This document shows, piece after piece, positions 52,335 to 61,086 of a stretch of 64,000 bases of DNA. The stretch spans positions 164,469-228,468 of the forward strand of contig JBFXEW010000003.1 in the NCBI GenBank assembly GCA_050179685.1, in the 5' to 3' direction. A program made the position numbers and the translations under genes. Under the pieces are notes generated by a model. The model searched no databases and was not told where the DNA came from. It saw nothing but the letters and a program-made list of their open reading frames with translations. Source of the stretch: GWE2-40-63 sp050179685 (GTDB lineage Bacteria > Bacteroidota > Bacteroidia > Bacteroidales > SZUA-534). Within the stretch, counting starts at the first letter, position 1, and each line of letters starts with the position of its first letter.

Positions 52335-52898
52335 ATGAAACGACGACTGAAAAAAATTGAAGATGAAGAATGGAAAAGAATTCCCTATGCCGACAAACAC
52401 TACGAAGTAAGTAACTATGGCCGAATAAAAAGTTTTTGTTACGATAAAGTAAATGGCCGAATTGTAAAACCTGGTGTGATTAAAGGTTTTTTAAACGTTA
52501 GCTTTTTATCCGAAGGAAAAAAGCGTTCTTTTTTAGTACATAAAATTACAGCAGAGCTATTCGTTGAAAAAACAAACACCGGGCAGGACACTGTAATTCA
52601 CCTCGACTGGAACAAAAGTAACAATCATCATTCAAATCTTGAGTGGGTGACCAAAGAGGAAGCTTATAAACGAATGTTTAGCCGCATTCACGAGAAGCGT
52701 CGGAATTCCAAAGAAAAAATAATAACTTACTCTAAGCTTAATGCCGAAGATGTACTGCGCATTAAATCGATGTTGCAGCGCGGTATTACGCAAAATGTGA
52801 TTGCAAAACTGTTTTGTGTGAGCGAGATGCAAATCACACGTATCAAGCGTGGAGAGAACTGGGCTCACATCAAAGCTCCGGAAGAAGTGCTGTCATAA
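52335..52898 (+). CDS. NUMOD4/HNH-like DNA-binding protein with C-terminal HTH
   Basis: 187 residues. Residues about 11-55 are a NUMOD4-type segment (EEWKRIPYADKHYEVSNYGR, then IKSF). Next comes an HNH_3-like block, VIHLDWNKSNNHHSNLEWVT, which keeps the N..NLEW part but reads HLDW instead of the usual HxDG/HIDGNKTNN, so cleavage ability is doubtful. The C-terminus (LNAEDVLRIKSMLQRGITQN, AKLFCVSEMQITRIKRGENW) is a helix-turn-helix. Such proteins occur in Bacteroidota as free-standing genes and may be former homing nucleases turned regulators. Confidence 0.75.
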   Translation: MKRRLKKIEDEEWKRIPYADKHYEVSNYGRIKSFCYDKVNGRIVKPGVIKGFLNVSFLSEGKKRSFLVHKITAELFVEKTNTGQDTVIHLDWNKSNNHHSNLEWVTKEEAYKRMFSRIHEKRRNSKEKIITYSKLNAEDVLRIKSMLQRGITQNVIAKLFCVSEMQITRIKRGENWAHIKAPEEVLS

Positions 52899-52918
52899 AA
52901 TTTTAAATACCTATCTTT

Positions 52919-52957
52919 ACCCGCCTTTTTAAAAACAGAGGCGGGTTTTTATTTTTA
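52919..52957 (+). terminator. Rho-independent terminator before mtaB
   Basis: Stem ACCCGCCT/AGGCGGGT (52919-52926 with 52939-52946) and a TTTTATTTTT tail, ending 3 bp before the mtaB ATG, so the RNA of the NUMOD4 gene ends just before mtaB. Confidence 0.85.
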
Positions 52958-52959
52958 CT

Positions 52960-54267
52960 ATGAATACTAAAAAAAAAGTAGCCCTTACCACCTTGGGCTG
53001 TAAATTAAACTTTTCGGAATCTTCAGGAATTGCTCAGCAGTTTGAAGAAGCCGGTTACACAAGGGTTGAGCCCGGTGAAGAAGCCGATGTGTACATCATA
53101 AATACCTGTACGGTTACCGAATTGGCCAATAAAAAAAGCAAACAGGCCATTCGCAAAATGATTAAGCAAAACCCAAAGGCAAAAGTGATTGCTGTTGGAT
53201 GTTACTCGCAATTAAAACCCGATGAAGTTTCAGCTATTGAAGGAGTTGATTTGGTTTTGGGTTCCGATAATAAATTTGAAGTACTTAAGGAATTAGAGAA
53301 ACTTGAGACGGGTTCATCTACCCGAATCGTCGTTTCTAAGAGTCATAAGGAAGATAAATTTACGCCAAGTTATTCTTACGGCGATCGTACCCGGAGCTTT
53401 CTGAAAGTTCAGGATGGCTGCGATTATTTTTGTTCTTATTGTACCATACCGGGAGCCCGTGGACGGAGTCGCAACAACAGTGTTGAAGAAACCATTGCAA
53501 AAGCCCGGGAAGTGGTAAGCAAAGGAATAAAAGAAATTATTTTAACCGGAGTAAATATTGGCGATTTTGGGCGCAGTACCAATGAAAACTTTTTTCAGTT
53601 GGTACAAGCTTTCGAACAGGTTGAAGGCCTGGAGCGTTTGCGCATTTCATCTATCGAACCCAATTTGTTAACCGACGAGATTCTTGAATTTGCCGTGCAT
53701 TCAAACAAAGTAGTTCCGCATTTTCACTTGCCCTTGCAGTGCGGAACCGATCATTTGCTCCGGCTCATGCGCCGTCGTTATACTACTTCGTTATATGCCA
53801 GGCGCATCGCTAAAATTAAAAGTCTGTTGCCCGATGCCTGTATTGCTGCCGATGTAATTGTGGGCGTTCCGGGCGAAACCGATGATGAATTTGAGAAGAG
53901 CCTCGAATTTATCCGGAGTATCGATATTTCGTATTTACATGTTTTTACCTATTCTGAGCGCGAAAATACGATGGCAGTAAAAATGGAAGGGCAGGTTCCG
54001 CTTGAAATAAGAAAAGAAAGAAGTAAGCGCATGCATGAGCTTGCACATGAAAAACAAACACATTTTCAGCAGCAACACCTGAATACGGTTCGCCCGGTTT
54101 TGTTCGAAGCAATGGAATCCAAAGGACTGATGAGCGGTTTTACCGATAATTATATAAAAGTGGAAATTCCTTTTCAGAAGAACCTGATAAACACCACCCA
54201 ACCGGTAAAGCTTGAACGTATAAAAGCCAACGGAACTGTTCAGGGTAAATTAATGATTGAAGCATGA
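52960..54267 (+). CDS. mtaB: tRNA (t6A37) methylthiotransferase MtaB
   Basis: 435 residues. N-terminal MTTase domain with three cluster cysteines (TLGCKLNFSES, IINTCTVTELAN, VGCYSQ); radical SAM motif CDYFCSYCTIPGARGRSRN (CxxxCxxC); C-terminal TRAM domain. The CKLNFSES text and lack of CxxxC spacing typical of MiaB favour MtaB, which adds methylthio to t6A37 of tRNA to give ms2t6A. It overlaps the next gene by 4 bp (ATGA). Confidence 0.93.
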   Translation: MNTKKKVALTTLGCKLNFSESSGIAQQFEEAGYTRVEPGEEADVYIINTCTVTELANKKSKQAIRKMIKQNPKAKVIAVGCYSQLKPDEVSAIEGVDLVLGSDNKFEVLKELEKLETGSSTRIVVSKSHKEDKFTPSYSYGDRTRSFLKVQDGCDYFCSYCTIPGARGRSRNNSVEETIAKAREVVSKGIKEIILTGVNIGDFGRSTNENFFQLVQAFEQVEGLERLRISSIEPNLLTDEILEFAVHSNKVVPHFHLPLQCGTDHLLRLMRRRYTTSLYARRIAKIKSLLPDACIAADVIVGVPGETDDEFEKSLEFIRSIDISYLHVFTYSERENTMAVKMEGQVPLEIRKERSKRMHELAHEKQTHFQQQHLNTVRPVLFEAMESKGLMSGFTDNYIKVEIPFQKNLINTTQPVKLERIKANGTVQGKLMIEA

Positions 54268-55052
54268 ATTTAGAACAAGTATTAAAAAGAACGATTAAAG
54301 TGGCCGAAACAGCAGGCAGCTTTATTATTGAACAAGGGAAAGATTTTTCTATCGATGTGGTTGAGAAAAAGGGGCATCAGGACTATGTTTCCTTTGTTGA
54401 TAAAGAGGCTGAACGAATACTGGTTGAAGGTTTACGGGGTATTCTTCCCGATTCGGGTTTTATAGCCGAAGAAAATACGGCCGGGCACCAAAACGAAAAG
54501 CACCTGTGGATAGTTGATCCGCTCGACGGAACTACAAATTTTATTCACGGAGTTGCCCCTTATGCCATAAGTATTGCCTTGCAAATTGATGGCAAAACAG
54601 CACTGGGACTGGTTTACGAACTGGGGCAAAAGGAATTGTTTTATTCCTGTTCCGGAATGCCGGTATATTGCAACCAGAAAGTAGTTTCTGTTTCAAAAGC
54701 CGATGGATTGAAAAACGCGTTAATTGCCACCGGTTTTCACACAAGCAACTTTGAACGATTGGATCAACAATTAAAAGTGCTTAAAAAAATTGTTGAAGGT
54801 TCGCATGGTCTTCGCAGGCATGGTTCGGCGGCCACCGACCTGGCTTATGTTGCTGCTGGCCGCTTCGATGGCTTTTTTGAATACGGGCTAAATCCCTGGG
54901 ACGTTGCCGCCGGAGCTTTTTTGGTTCAGCAGGCTGGTGGCATAGTGTCGGATTATACCGGAGGCGGAAATTATATGTTCGGAAAAGAAATGATTGCAGG
55001 AAGCCCAAAGGTACATGATGATTTGTTAAGCCTTTTAAAAACAAAGTTTTAA
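54264..55052 (+). CDS. Inositol monophosphatase family protein
   Basis: 262 residues. Metal-binding motifs: ENTAGHQNEKHLWIVDPLDG followed by TTNFIHG (the DPLDGT motif), SIALQIDGKT, and late GLNPWDVAAGAFLVQQAGGI (WD-x-AAG). The family hydrolyses inositol-1-phosphate or related sugar phosphates such as histidinol phosphate. Start overlaps mtaB (ATGA), so the pair is co-translated. Confidence 0.94.
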   Translation: MNLEQVLKRTIKVAETAGSFIIEQGKDFSIDVVEKKGHQDYVSFVDKEAERILVEGLRGILPDSGFIAEENTAGHQNEKHLWIVDPLDGTTNFIHGVAPYAISIALQIDGKTALGLVYELGQKELFYSCSGMPVYCNQKVVSVSKADGLKNALIATGFHTSNFERLDQQLKVLKKIVEGSHGLRRHGSAATDLAYVAAGRFDGFFEYGLNPWDVAAGAFLVQQAGGIVSDYTGGGNYMFGKEMIAGSPKVHDDLLSLLKTKF

Positions 55053-55128
55053 CGTGAATAAACAGCTTTGTTAGGAGTGTTCAATTAAATGTTCTATTTT
55101 TAAATGCAAATTTAAAACCTGTGGATTT

Positions 55129-56574
55129 ATGAAAAAGTGCATCTTTTGGATAGTTTTTGCTTTAATGGGCTTGGTTTTTCCCCAATTATCTGAAGCACAA
55201 AACATCGATGTAAGTTTTGATTATGCGGCATTTTATTCTCCCGAAATGGGACCTTACGTGGAAACCTACCTTAACGTAAATGGGAATTCCCTGGCTTACA
55301 GACTGAATAGCGATAATTTATATGAAGCTGTGGTTGAAGCAACCCTGGTATTTAAAAATGCCAATCAGGTAAAAGAGTTCCGTAAATTTAAAGTAATGAG
55401 TCCGGCTTTAGCAGACACCACAACTATTTTTCCCGATTTGAGTGAGATGCAACGCATTCCTATTCCCGATGGCGTTTATAATTTTAAGTTGCAGGTACGC
55501 GATTTGAATGCTTCTGATACTGCACTTCCCTTTAAGCATACGGGCCTGATAACCGTAAATTTTCCTAAAAATCAGCTTTCAATTAGCGATATGGAGTTGG
55601 TGGAACAACACGCACCGGCTTATAAAGAAAATATTTATGTAAAAGGCGAAACGGAATACAAACCTTATGTTTCCAGTGTTTTTCCTAATGAAATGGAAGC
55701 AATTAAAGTTTATGCTGAGGTATATAATGCAGCGCATGAGTTTGGTCCCATCGAAGATTTTCTGGTTTTGTTTCATATCGAAAAAGTACATACATCGAAA
55801 CCCATAAAAGGCTTTAGCACGGTTCAAAAAGAAACGGCGCATAATGTAAATGTTATTTTTAAGCAACTATCAATTGCCGGTTTACCCAAAGGCGACTATT
55901 ACCTGGTTATGGAATTGCGCGATAAACGCGACAATACGGTTTTATCGGCTAAAAAATTCTTTCAGCGCGAAAGCTCATCGGAGCAGAATAAAACCTTATC
56001 AGTTTCTGGTGTAAAAGTTCCGCAGGCTTTTGCCAGGAACCATCAAAATGCCGACACCCTAGTATATTACCTGGATGCGCTCCGTCCGATTAGCGACAGT
56101 GCCGAAATGCTTTTTATCGACCAACAGAAACAAGCCCGTAATATACCGTTGATGCAACAATTCCTGTATCAGTTTTGGAAAGAACGCAATCAAAAGCATC
56201 CTGAATTGGCCTGGAACGATTACCTGACTTTAGTTTCCATTGTCGATCAGCAATATAAAACAGAACATCTTCCCGGATTTAAAACCGACCGGGGACGTAT
56301 TTTTTTGCAATACGGAGCACCCATTAATGTGTATACCGAAAAGGATGAAAAGGGAGCAAAACCTTATGAAATCTGGCATTATTATCGGATAGCCAATCAA
56401 AGTAATCTGAAGTTTGTTTTTGTGCAAAGCAATAGCGATGCAAACAATTATATACTGGTGTACTCAAACGTTATGGGCCAGGTAAAAAATTCGGATTGGG
56501 AGCAAAAAATTTATTCCGTTCCGCTTAAAAAGGATGCAAAGACTAAGGCGCGCGAATACTTTGAAGAGTACTAA
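55129..56574 (+). CDS. GWxTD domain-containing exported protein
   Basis: 481 residues with signal peptide (MKKCIFWIVFALMGLVFPQL, cleavage after SEA). The last ~120 residues hold the GWxTD domain: QFWKERNQ, then PGFKTDRGRIFLQYGAP and YEIWHYYRIANQSNLKFVF. The first ~300 residues are an Ig-like or beta-rich region. GWxTD proteins are common exported Bacteroidota proteins of unknown biochemical function. It is followed with no gap by the acyltransferase gene (TAA immediately before ATG), indicating an operon for envelope work. Confidence 0.9.
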   Translation: MKKCIFWIVFALMGLVFPQLSEAQNIDVSFDYAAFYSPEMGPYVETYLNVNGNSLAYRLNSDNLYEAVVEATLVFKNANQVKEFRKFKVMSPALADTTTIFPDLSEMQRIPIPDGVYNFKLQVRDLNASDTALPFKHTGLITVNFPKNQLSISDMELVEQHAPAYKENIYVKGETEYKPYVSSVFPNEMEAIKVYAEVYNAAHEFGPIEDFLVLFHIEKVHTSKPIKGFSTVQKETAHNVNVIFKQLSIAGLPKGDYYLVMELRDKRDNTVLSAKKFFQRESSSEQNKTLSVSGVKVPQAFARNHQNADTLVYYLDALRPISDSAEMLFIDQQKQARNIPLMQQFLYQFWKERNQKHPELAWNDYLTLVSIVDQQYKTEHLPGFKTDRGRIFLQYGAPINVYTEKDEKGAKPYEIWHYYRIANQSNLKFVFVQSNSDANNYILVYSNVMGQVKNSDWEQKIYSVPLKKDAKTKAREYFEEY

Positions 56575-57453
56575 ATGAGTTTTTTTGAAAAGATAGTTTA
56601 TTACGGAGTACTGGCCTGGTTCTGGTTCTTGTCGAAACTACCGCTCCGGTTCTTGTTTTTTGCATCGGAACTCCTTACTTTTTTGGTTTATCGCCTGATT
56701 GGTTATCGTAAAAATGTAGTTAAGCAAAACTTACAAAAGGCTTTTCCGAACCGCGACCCAAAAGCTATAAAAAAGATTGCGCGTAAGTATTACCGCCATT
56801 TATCGGTAATGATAGTTGAGAATATTTACCTGCGATTTGTACCGCGCAACCGATTGGTTAATCACCTTGTGGTTGAAGATGTTGAGTTATTTCAGCGACT
56901 TTATTGCGAAAAGCGAAATGTGGTTTTAATGTTGGGCCATTTTGGAAACTGGGAGATGGGCGGAATTCTGTCGCAGTTTATACCTTATCGCTTTGCTGCG
57001 GTTTATAAAAAACTTACCAGTCCGGTTTTCGATAAGGTTTATTTTGATATCCGAAGTCGTTTGGGAGTTATTCCGGTCGAAATGAAAGATGTACTACGAA
57101 AAGTACATCAATTAAATAACGAAGAAACACCTTTTGCTTTGTTTATGGTAGCCGATCAGGCTCCACTGATGAGCGAAACCCAGCATTGGATTCCCTTTTT
57201 GCATCAGGATACCGGTGTATATTTAGGCTCGGAGAAACTGGCCCGAAAATTCGATATGGCGGTGGTTTATCTGGAATTAATACGAGTTAAAAAAGGAAGT
57301 TATCGCCTGCGTCCCACGCTGATTACCGAAACCCCGAAAGAAACCCGGCCAAAGGAAATTACCGAGCGGTTTTTTCAATTGCTCGAGGCCTCAATTCTTG
57401 ATGCTCCCCGTTACTGGTTGTGGTCGCACCGCAGGTGGAAACATCAACGATAA
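56575..57453 (+). CDS. Lysophospholipid/lipid A acyltransferase (LpxL/HtrB type)
   Basis: 292 residues. One N-terminal transmembrane segment (about 7-35), then acyltransferase motifs: HX4E in LMLGHFGNWEMGG, and further blocks KLTSPVFDKVYF, ADQAPLMSETQHWIPFLH and the final W-S-HRRWK sequence (YWLWSHRRWKHQR). The enzyme adds a secondary acyl chain to lipid A or a related glycerolipid. It follows the GWxTD gene without spacing, and a glycosyltransferase follows 100 bp later, so this region probably serves cell envelope biogenesis. Confidence 0.92.
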   Translation: MSFFEKIVYYGVLAWFWFLSKLPLRFLFFASELLTFLVYRLIGYRKNVVKQNLQKAFPNRDPKAIKKIARKYYRHLSVMIVENIYLRFVPRNRLVNHLVVEDVELFQRLYCEKRNVVLMLGHFGNWEMGGILSQFIPYRFAAVYKKLTSPVFDKVYFDIRSRLGVIPVEMKDVLRKVHQLNNEETPFALFMVADQAPLMSETQHWIPFLHQDTGVYLGSEKLARKFDMAVVYLELIRVKKGSYRLRPTLITETPKETRPKEITERFFQLLEASILDAPRYWLWSHRRWKHQR

Positions 57454-57553
57454 AAGCCAAAATCTTTTTTAAGCATCATTGCCTAAAGTGTGCTAGGTTA
57501 ATAACTAAAAAGCGCTATTTTTAGGCCGAATTATATCAAAGTTGCCTTTATCT

Positions 57554-58597
57554 ATGACAAAAGTTGCTGTAGTTATTCTGAATTGGAACGGTAAACATTT
57601 TCTTGAGCAATTTCTGCCTTCGGTGGTGGCTCATTCCCTTAATGAACAAACTGAGGTTTGGGTAGCTGATAATGGTTCGACCGATGGAAGCATCGATTTT
57701 ATTAAAAACAATTTTCCGCAGGTAAAACGAATACTATTTGATAAAAATTATGGTTTTACGGGAGGCTACAACCGCGCTTTGCAGCAAATTAAAGCCACTT
57801 ATTATGTATTGTTGAATTCCGATGTGGAAGTAACGGAGAACTGGCTTGAGCCCATTATTTCGTATATGGATGCCAACGAAAAGGTGGCGGCTGCCATGCC
57901 CAAACTGCTCGCGCATGCCAGGCGTAATCAATTTGAATATGCCGGAGCTGCCGGAGGATTTATCGACTTTTTGGGTTTCCCTTTTTGTCGCGGACGAATT
58001 CTTAGTGAACTGGAGCATGATGAAGGTCAGTACGATCAGGCTTCTGAAATATTTTGGGCTACGGGTGCCTGTTTGTTTGTAAGAGCAAGCATTTATCATG
58101 AAACAGGTGGTTTGGACGAAGACTTTTTTGCTCACATGGAGGAAATTGATTTATGCTGGCGGATGAAAAACAGGGGGTATAAAATTATGTATCTGCCTCA
58201 ATCGCTTGTTTATCACGTAGGAGGGGGGACTTTGCCTAACAACAATCCACGGAAACTGTTTTTAAATTATCGAAACAATTTGTTGTTGCTCTATAAAAAT
58301 TTGCCCGACAATAAACTCGGCGCAATCCTGTTTACCCGTATGATACTCGATGGAATGTCGGCACTAATGTATTTGATGCAGGGAAAAGTCGCCTTTTTTC
58401 TTTCGGTACCCAAAGCCCATTTTGCCTTTTATGGCATGGTAAAAAACTTCCGCGCCAAGCGGAAACAAAACAAACACCTGACTGTACAGGCTCAGCATGC
58501 TGAAATTTTTAAGCGCAGCATTGTCTTCTCATTTTTTGTACGCAAAGCCCGCAAATTCTCCGATTTAAACGCTAAAGGCTGGCGTTTAACCCGCTGA
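57554..58597 (+). CDS. Family 2 glycosyltransferase
   Basis: The ATG at 57554 gives 347 residues and the usual start (MTKVAVVILNWNGKHFLEQF); the frame continues upstream to a TTG at 57542. GT-A fold: WVADNGSTDGSIDFI, FTGGYNRALQ, LLNSDVEVTENWLE (DxD-like nucleotide-sugar site), then the ATGACLFVRASIYHETGGLD and EEIDLCWRMKNRGYKI blocks typical of rhamnosyl-like GT2 enzymes. A hydrophobic segment near residue 260-285 may associate with the membrane. Sugar donor unknown. Confidence 0.93.
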   Translation: MTKVAVVILNWNGKHFLEQFLPSVVAHSLNEQTEVWVADNGSTDGSIDFIKNNFPQVKRILFDKNYGFTGGYNRALQQIKATYYVLLNSDVEVTENWLEPIISYMDANEKVAAAMPKLLAHARRNQFEYAGAAGGFIDFLGFPFCRGRILSELEHDEGQYDQASEIFWATGACLFVRASIYHETGGLDEDFFAHMEEIDLCWRMKNRGYKIMYLPQSLVYHVGGGTLPNNNPRKLFLNYRNNLLLLYKNLPDNKLGAILFTRMILDGMSALMYLMQGKVAFFLSVPKAHFAFYGMVKNFRAKRKQNKHLTVQAQHAEIFKRSIVFSFFVRKARKFSDLNAKGWRLTR

Positions 58598-58730
58598 AAT
58601 AGGCGATTCATGTTTTTTGTCATTAAATTTTCTGTTGTAAAAGCATTATTTAGTGAACTTTTGATTATTAACTTTGAGCACATAAAATAACGTACCAAAG
58701 TTTATTAGTAAACACTAAATTCGAAAAATC

Positions 58731-59642
58731 ATGTTCAATAAATTAATTGCAGCTTTGCTTCCCTTTATGCCAAAAAAGCTTATCTGGCTATTCTCGAAAC
58801 GCTACATATCAGGGGTTACTGTTGATGATGCCATAAAAGCATCGAAAGATTTGAATGCCCGGGGAATGATGGTTACCCTCGATATTTTGGGTGAATTTAT
58901 TAAAACCCTCGAAGAGGCCGAAAAAAACCGCGACGAATACCTTGAATTGATTGATGTGATAGAAAAAGAAGGTATTGATGGTAACTATTCCGTTAAACCA
59001 TCGATGTTTGGTCTTTTGCTCGACGAGGAAGTTTGTTTCCAACACATCAGAGCAATTGTTGAAAAGGCCGCATCGTACAACAACTTTATCCGGGTCGATA
59101 TGGAAGACTCGCCATGCACCACCTTAACCATTAATTTATACCGCCGCTTAAAGGCCGATTTCCCCAAAAACTGCGGATTGGTGGTTCAGGCTTATATGCG
59201 AAGAACCCTGCCCGATTTAAAAGATTTAATGGATATTCATTCCAAAGAAATTCCTTTGAATTATCGCCTGTGTAAAGGTATTTATATTGAACCGGTTGAA
59301 ATAGCCTACAAAAAGTACGAAGAGGTGAACCAACATTATCTTGAAGATTTGGAATACATGTTTGCCAATGGTATTTATGCCGGTATTGCCACCCACGACA
59401 AACCATTGATTGAAGGAGCTTACCAACTGATTGAAAAGTACCATGTTCCTAAAGAAATGTATGAGTTCCAAATGCTTTACGGGGTAACTCCCGATTTGCG
59501 TCAAAGTATTATTGATGCCGGACACCGTCTCAGGGTATATGTACCCTACGGAAAACAATGGTTTGGTTATTCGACCCGTCGTTTAAAAGAGAATCCAAAA
59601 ATAGCGAGCCATATTATTAAGGCCTTGTTTTTACGTGGATAA
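58731..59642 (+). CDS. Proline dehydrogenase
   Basis: 303 residues, the short monofunctional type. Oxidises proline to pyrroline-5-carboxylate using FAD at the inner membrane. Landmarks: KPSMFGLLLDEE, FIRVDMEDSPCTTLTINLYR, VVQAYMRRTLPDL, RLCKGIYIE, GIATHDKPLIEGAYQ, EFQMLYGVTPDLR and YVPYGKQWFGYSTRRLKENP. The TAACTTTG box at 58669-58676 could be its -7 element. No P5C dehydrogenase gene is adjacent. Confidence 0.95.
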   Translation: MFNKLIAALLPFMPKKLIWLFSKRYISGVTVDDAIKASKDLNARGMMVTLDILGEFIKTLEEAEKNRDEYLELIDVIEKEGIDGNYSVKPSMFGLLLDEEVCFQHIRAIVEKAASYNNFIRVDMEDSPCTTLTINLYRRLKADFPKNCGLVVQAYMRRTLPDLKDLMDIHSKEIPLNYRLCKGIYIEPVEIAYKKYEEVNQHYLEDLEYMFANGIYAGIATHDKPLIEGAYQLIEKYHVPKEMYEFQMLYGVTPDLRQSIIDAGHRLRVYVPYGKQWFGYSTRRLKENPKIASHIIKALFLRG

Positions 59643-59663
59643 TTAATTCCAATCGATATATTG

Positions 59664-59698
59664 AAGCCATATTCTTTTTAAGGATATGGCTTTTTTGT
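59664..59698 (+). terminator. Rho-independent terminator after proline dehydrogenase
   Basis: Stem AAGCCATAT/ATATGGCTT (59664-59672 with 59684-59692), 11-nt loop, then TTTTGTTT tail. Everything beyond it to 61086 is non-coding. Confidence 0.9.
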
Positions 59699-60150
59699 TT
59701 ATAAGTGCTACCTGAGCATTGGTTTTTAATCAATATTTTTTTGAACGCGGATAACGCTGATTTTCAAGCGCAGATTAACGCGGTTACGAGAGTTGTGGAT
59801 AGTGAAAAGTGACAGGGAGGCCGGAAGCTGGTTGCTGATTACTACTTTCTGGATTTTTGATTTCAGATTTCAGATGCAAGACTTAAGACACAAGATAGTT
59901 CATTATCATTTTCATTACGCATTGTTAATTGCTAATTGATAATTGTAAACTGGTTGCTGGATTTTGATTTAATGTGGTTTAGTTAAGCATATTTCAGCCT
60001 CGGCGGGGATTATTGGGGTGATTTTCATTAACTAAACGATGCTGGATTTTTGATTTTCGATTTATGATTTCAGACTTCAGATTTTAGACTTATAGCGCAA
60101 GACAAAAGGGAAAATGAAATACGAAACGGGAGGCGAAAAACTACCAATTG
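59699..60150. repeat. Repeat debris, several families
   Basis: Contains a common 'GCGGATAACGCTGATTT / GCGCAGATTAACGCG' type element (59745-59785), fragments of the AAGACTTAAG and AACAATTAGC heptamer families (59880-59945), and TTTCAGA-type repeats (59850-59875 and 60050-60090). No coding frame. Confidence 0.6.
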
Positions 60151-60159
60151 AATGCAGTT

Positions 60160-60720
60160 CTGCCCCGGAGAGGCAAAATATTGGCAGCAAAAGGTGTATT
60201 TTACAGTAAAATTTGCCTGTTTTTAAGCAAATTTGCCCAATTTTAGGCAAATTTCCCTGAATTTAGGCAATTTTGCCTGATTTTAGAGCAAAAGGTCTGG
60301 ATTTAGAGAAAAAGGTACGATTTAGGTACCTTTTGGTCTGATTTTAGGCAATTTTGCCTCTTTTTGGTACCTTTTGGTATGAATTTCATACAAAAAGCTA
60401 TGAATTTTGCCCTAAAAGGTCTGAATTTAAGCAAATTTGCCTCTTTTTCATACAAAAAGGTATCTTTTTTGTACCAAAAGGTCTCTTTTTTGCCCAAATT
60501 GGGCTGAATTTAAACCAAAAGGTATGATTTTCATACAAAAAGGTCACTTTTTCGTACCAAAAGCTATGATTTTTGTACAAATTGGGCTGAATTTAGACTA
60601 AAAGGTATGATTTTTATACAAAAAGCTCACTTTCTTGCCCCTTTTGGGCTGAATTTAAAGTAAAAGCTATAATTTTTGGATTAAAAGAGCTGATTAATAA
60701 TCCATTAGATATGATTTTTG
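60160..60720. repeat. Array of 21-22 bp degenerate repeats
   Basis: About 25 units. Each has a short, often near-palindromic half (GCAAATTTGC, GGTACCTTTTGGTA, GCCCAAATTGGGC, TACAAAAAGGTA) followed by a TGAATTTTA-like half; the pattern repeats every 20-22 bp for 560 bp. Short frames on the minus strand read 7-residue repeats, because 21 bp is seven codons, but they are broken by stops and frame shifts and are not credible genes. No known CRISPR repeat structure (no spacer/repeat alternation with unique spacers). Confidence 0.8.
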
Positions 60721-60789
60721 CCCCTTTTCTGGCACGGTCTGACCGAAATAGCCAAACCATAGAGATATTTATTAACAAATACCTAAATT

Positions 60790-60900
60790 GAGGGGTCAAC
60801 ATGCTCCGTTTTCCGACTCCGAATGGTGGTTCAAACCATCATGCTTCAGCGCCGCTTTGTGCATTCTTTTATTTTAGGGGGTCAGCATCCGCCGGTATGT
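60790..60900. mobile_element. Possible end of an IS21-like insertion sequence (remnant)
   Basis: Three related blocks, GGGGTCAACATGCTCCG, GTGGTTCAAACCATCATGC and GGGGGTCAGCATCCGCCGG, resemble the repeated terminal sites of IS21-family elements in Bacteroidota as I remember them. No istA or istB gene is nearby, so at most this is a solo end. Could also be an unrelated repeat. Confidence 0.35.
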
Positions 60901-60990
60901 CATGCGAAAGCCCTTCGCTTTTACTTATTCCTTGTCGGGGCCATACTTGGTACAACCATTACCATCCGAAGGCTTAAAAGTTGTGGTGTG

Positions 60991-61086
60991 AACTAAACAA
61001 AGTGTTCTCACGAGCTTTGCGAGTAAAGGTTCTCCGCTAGGCATTGCCTAGCGGCTGCCTACTCGATTAGCGGTTCGTTGTTTAAC
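60991..61086. other. Nested imperfect palindrome abutting the DUF4365-TPR gene
   Basis: Three nested inverted pairs over about 96 bp: AACTAAACAA/TTGTTTAAC (60991-61000 with 61078-61086), CGAGTA/TACTCG (61020-61025 with 61060-61065) and CCGCTAGGCA/TGCCTAGCGG (61034-61043 with 61045-61054). The right end touches the stop codon of the gene (TGA at 61087-61089 on the minus strand). The layout resembles recombination sites that follow cassette genes (attC-like), but canonical RYYYAAC/GTTRRRY core sites are not seen. Confidence 0.55.

Noticed and set aside
60160..60720. CRISPR array
   Set aside because: The units are 20-22 bp, degenerate and contiguous, without unique spacers of constant length, and no cas genes are present.
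60303..60802. Three short minus-strand frames over the 21-bp array with 7-residue repeats
   Set aside because: They are a by-product of a 21-bp period (seven codons); frames shift between them and there is no promoter or family match.
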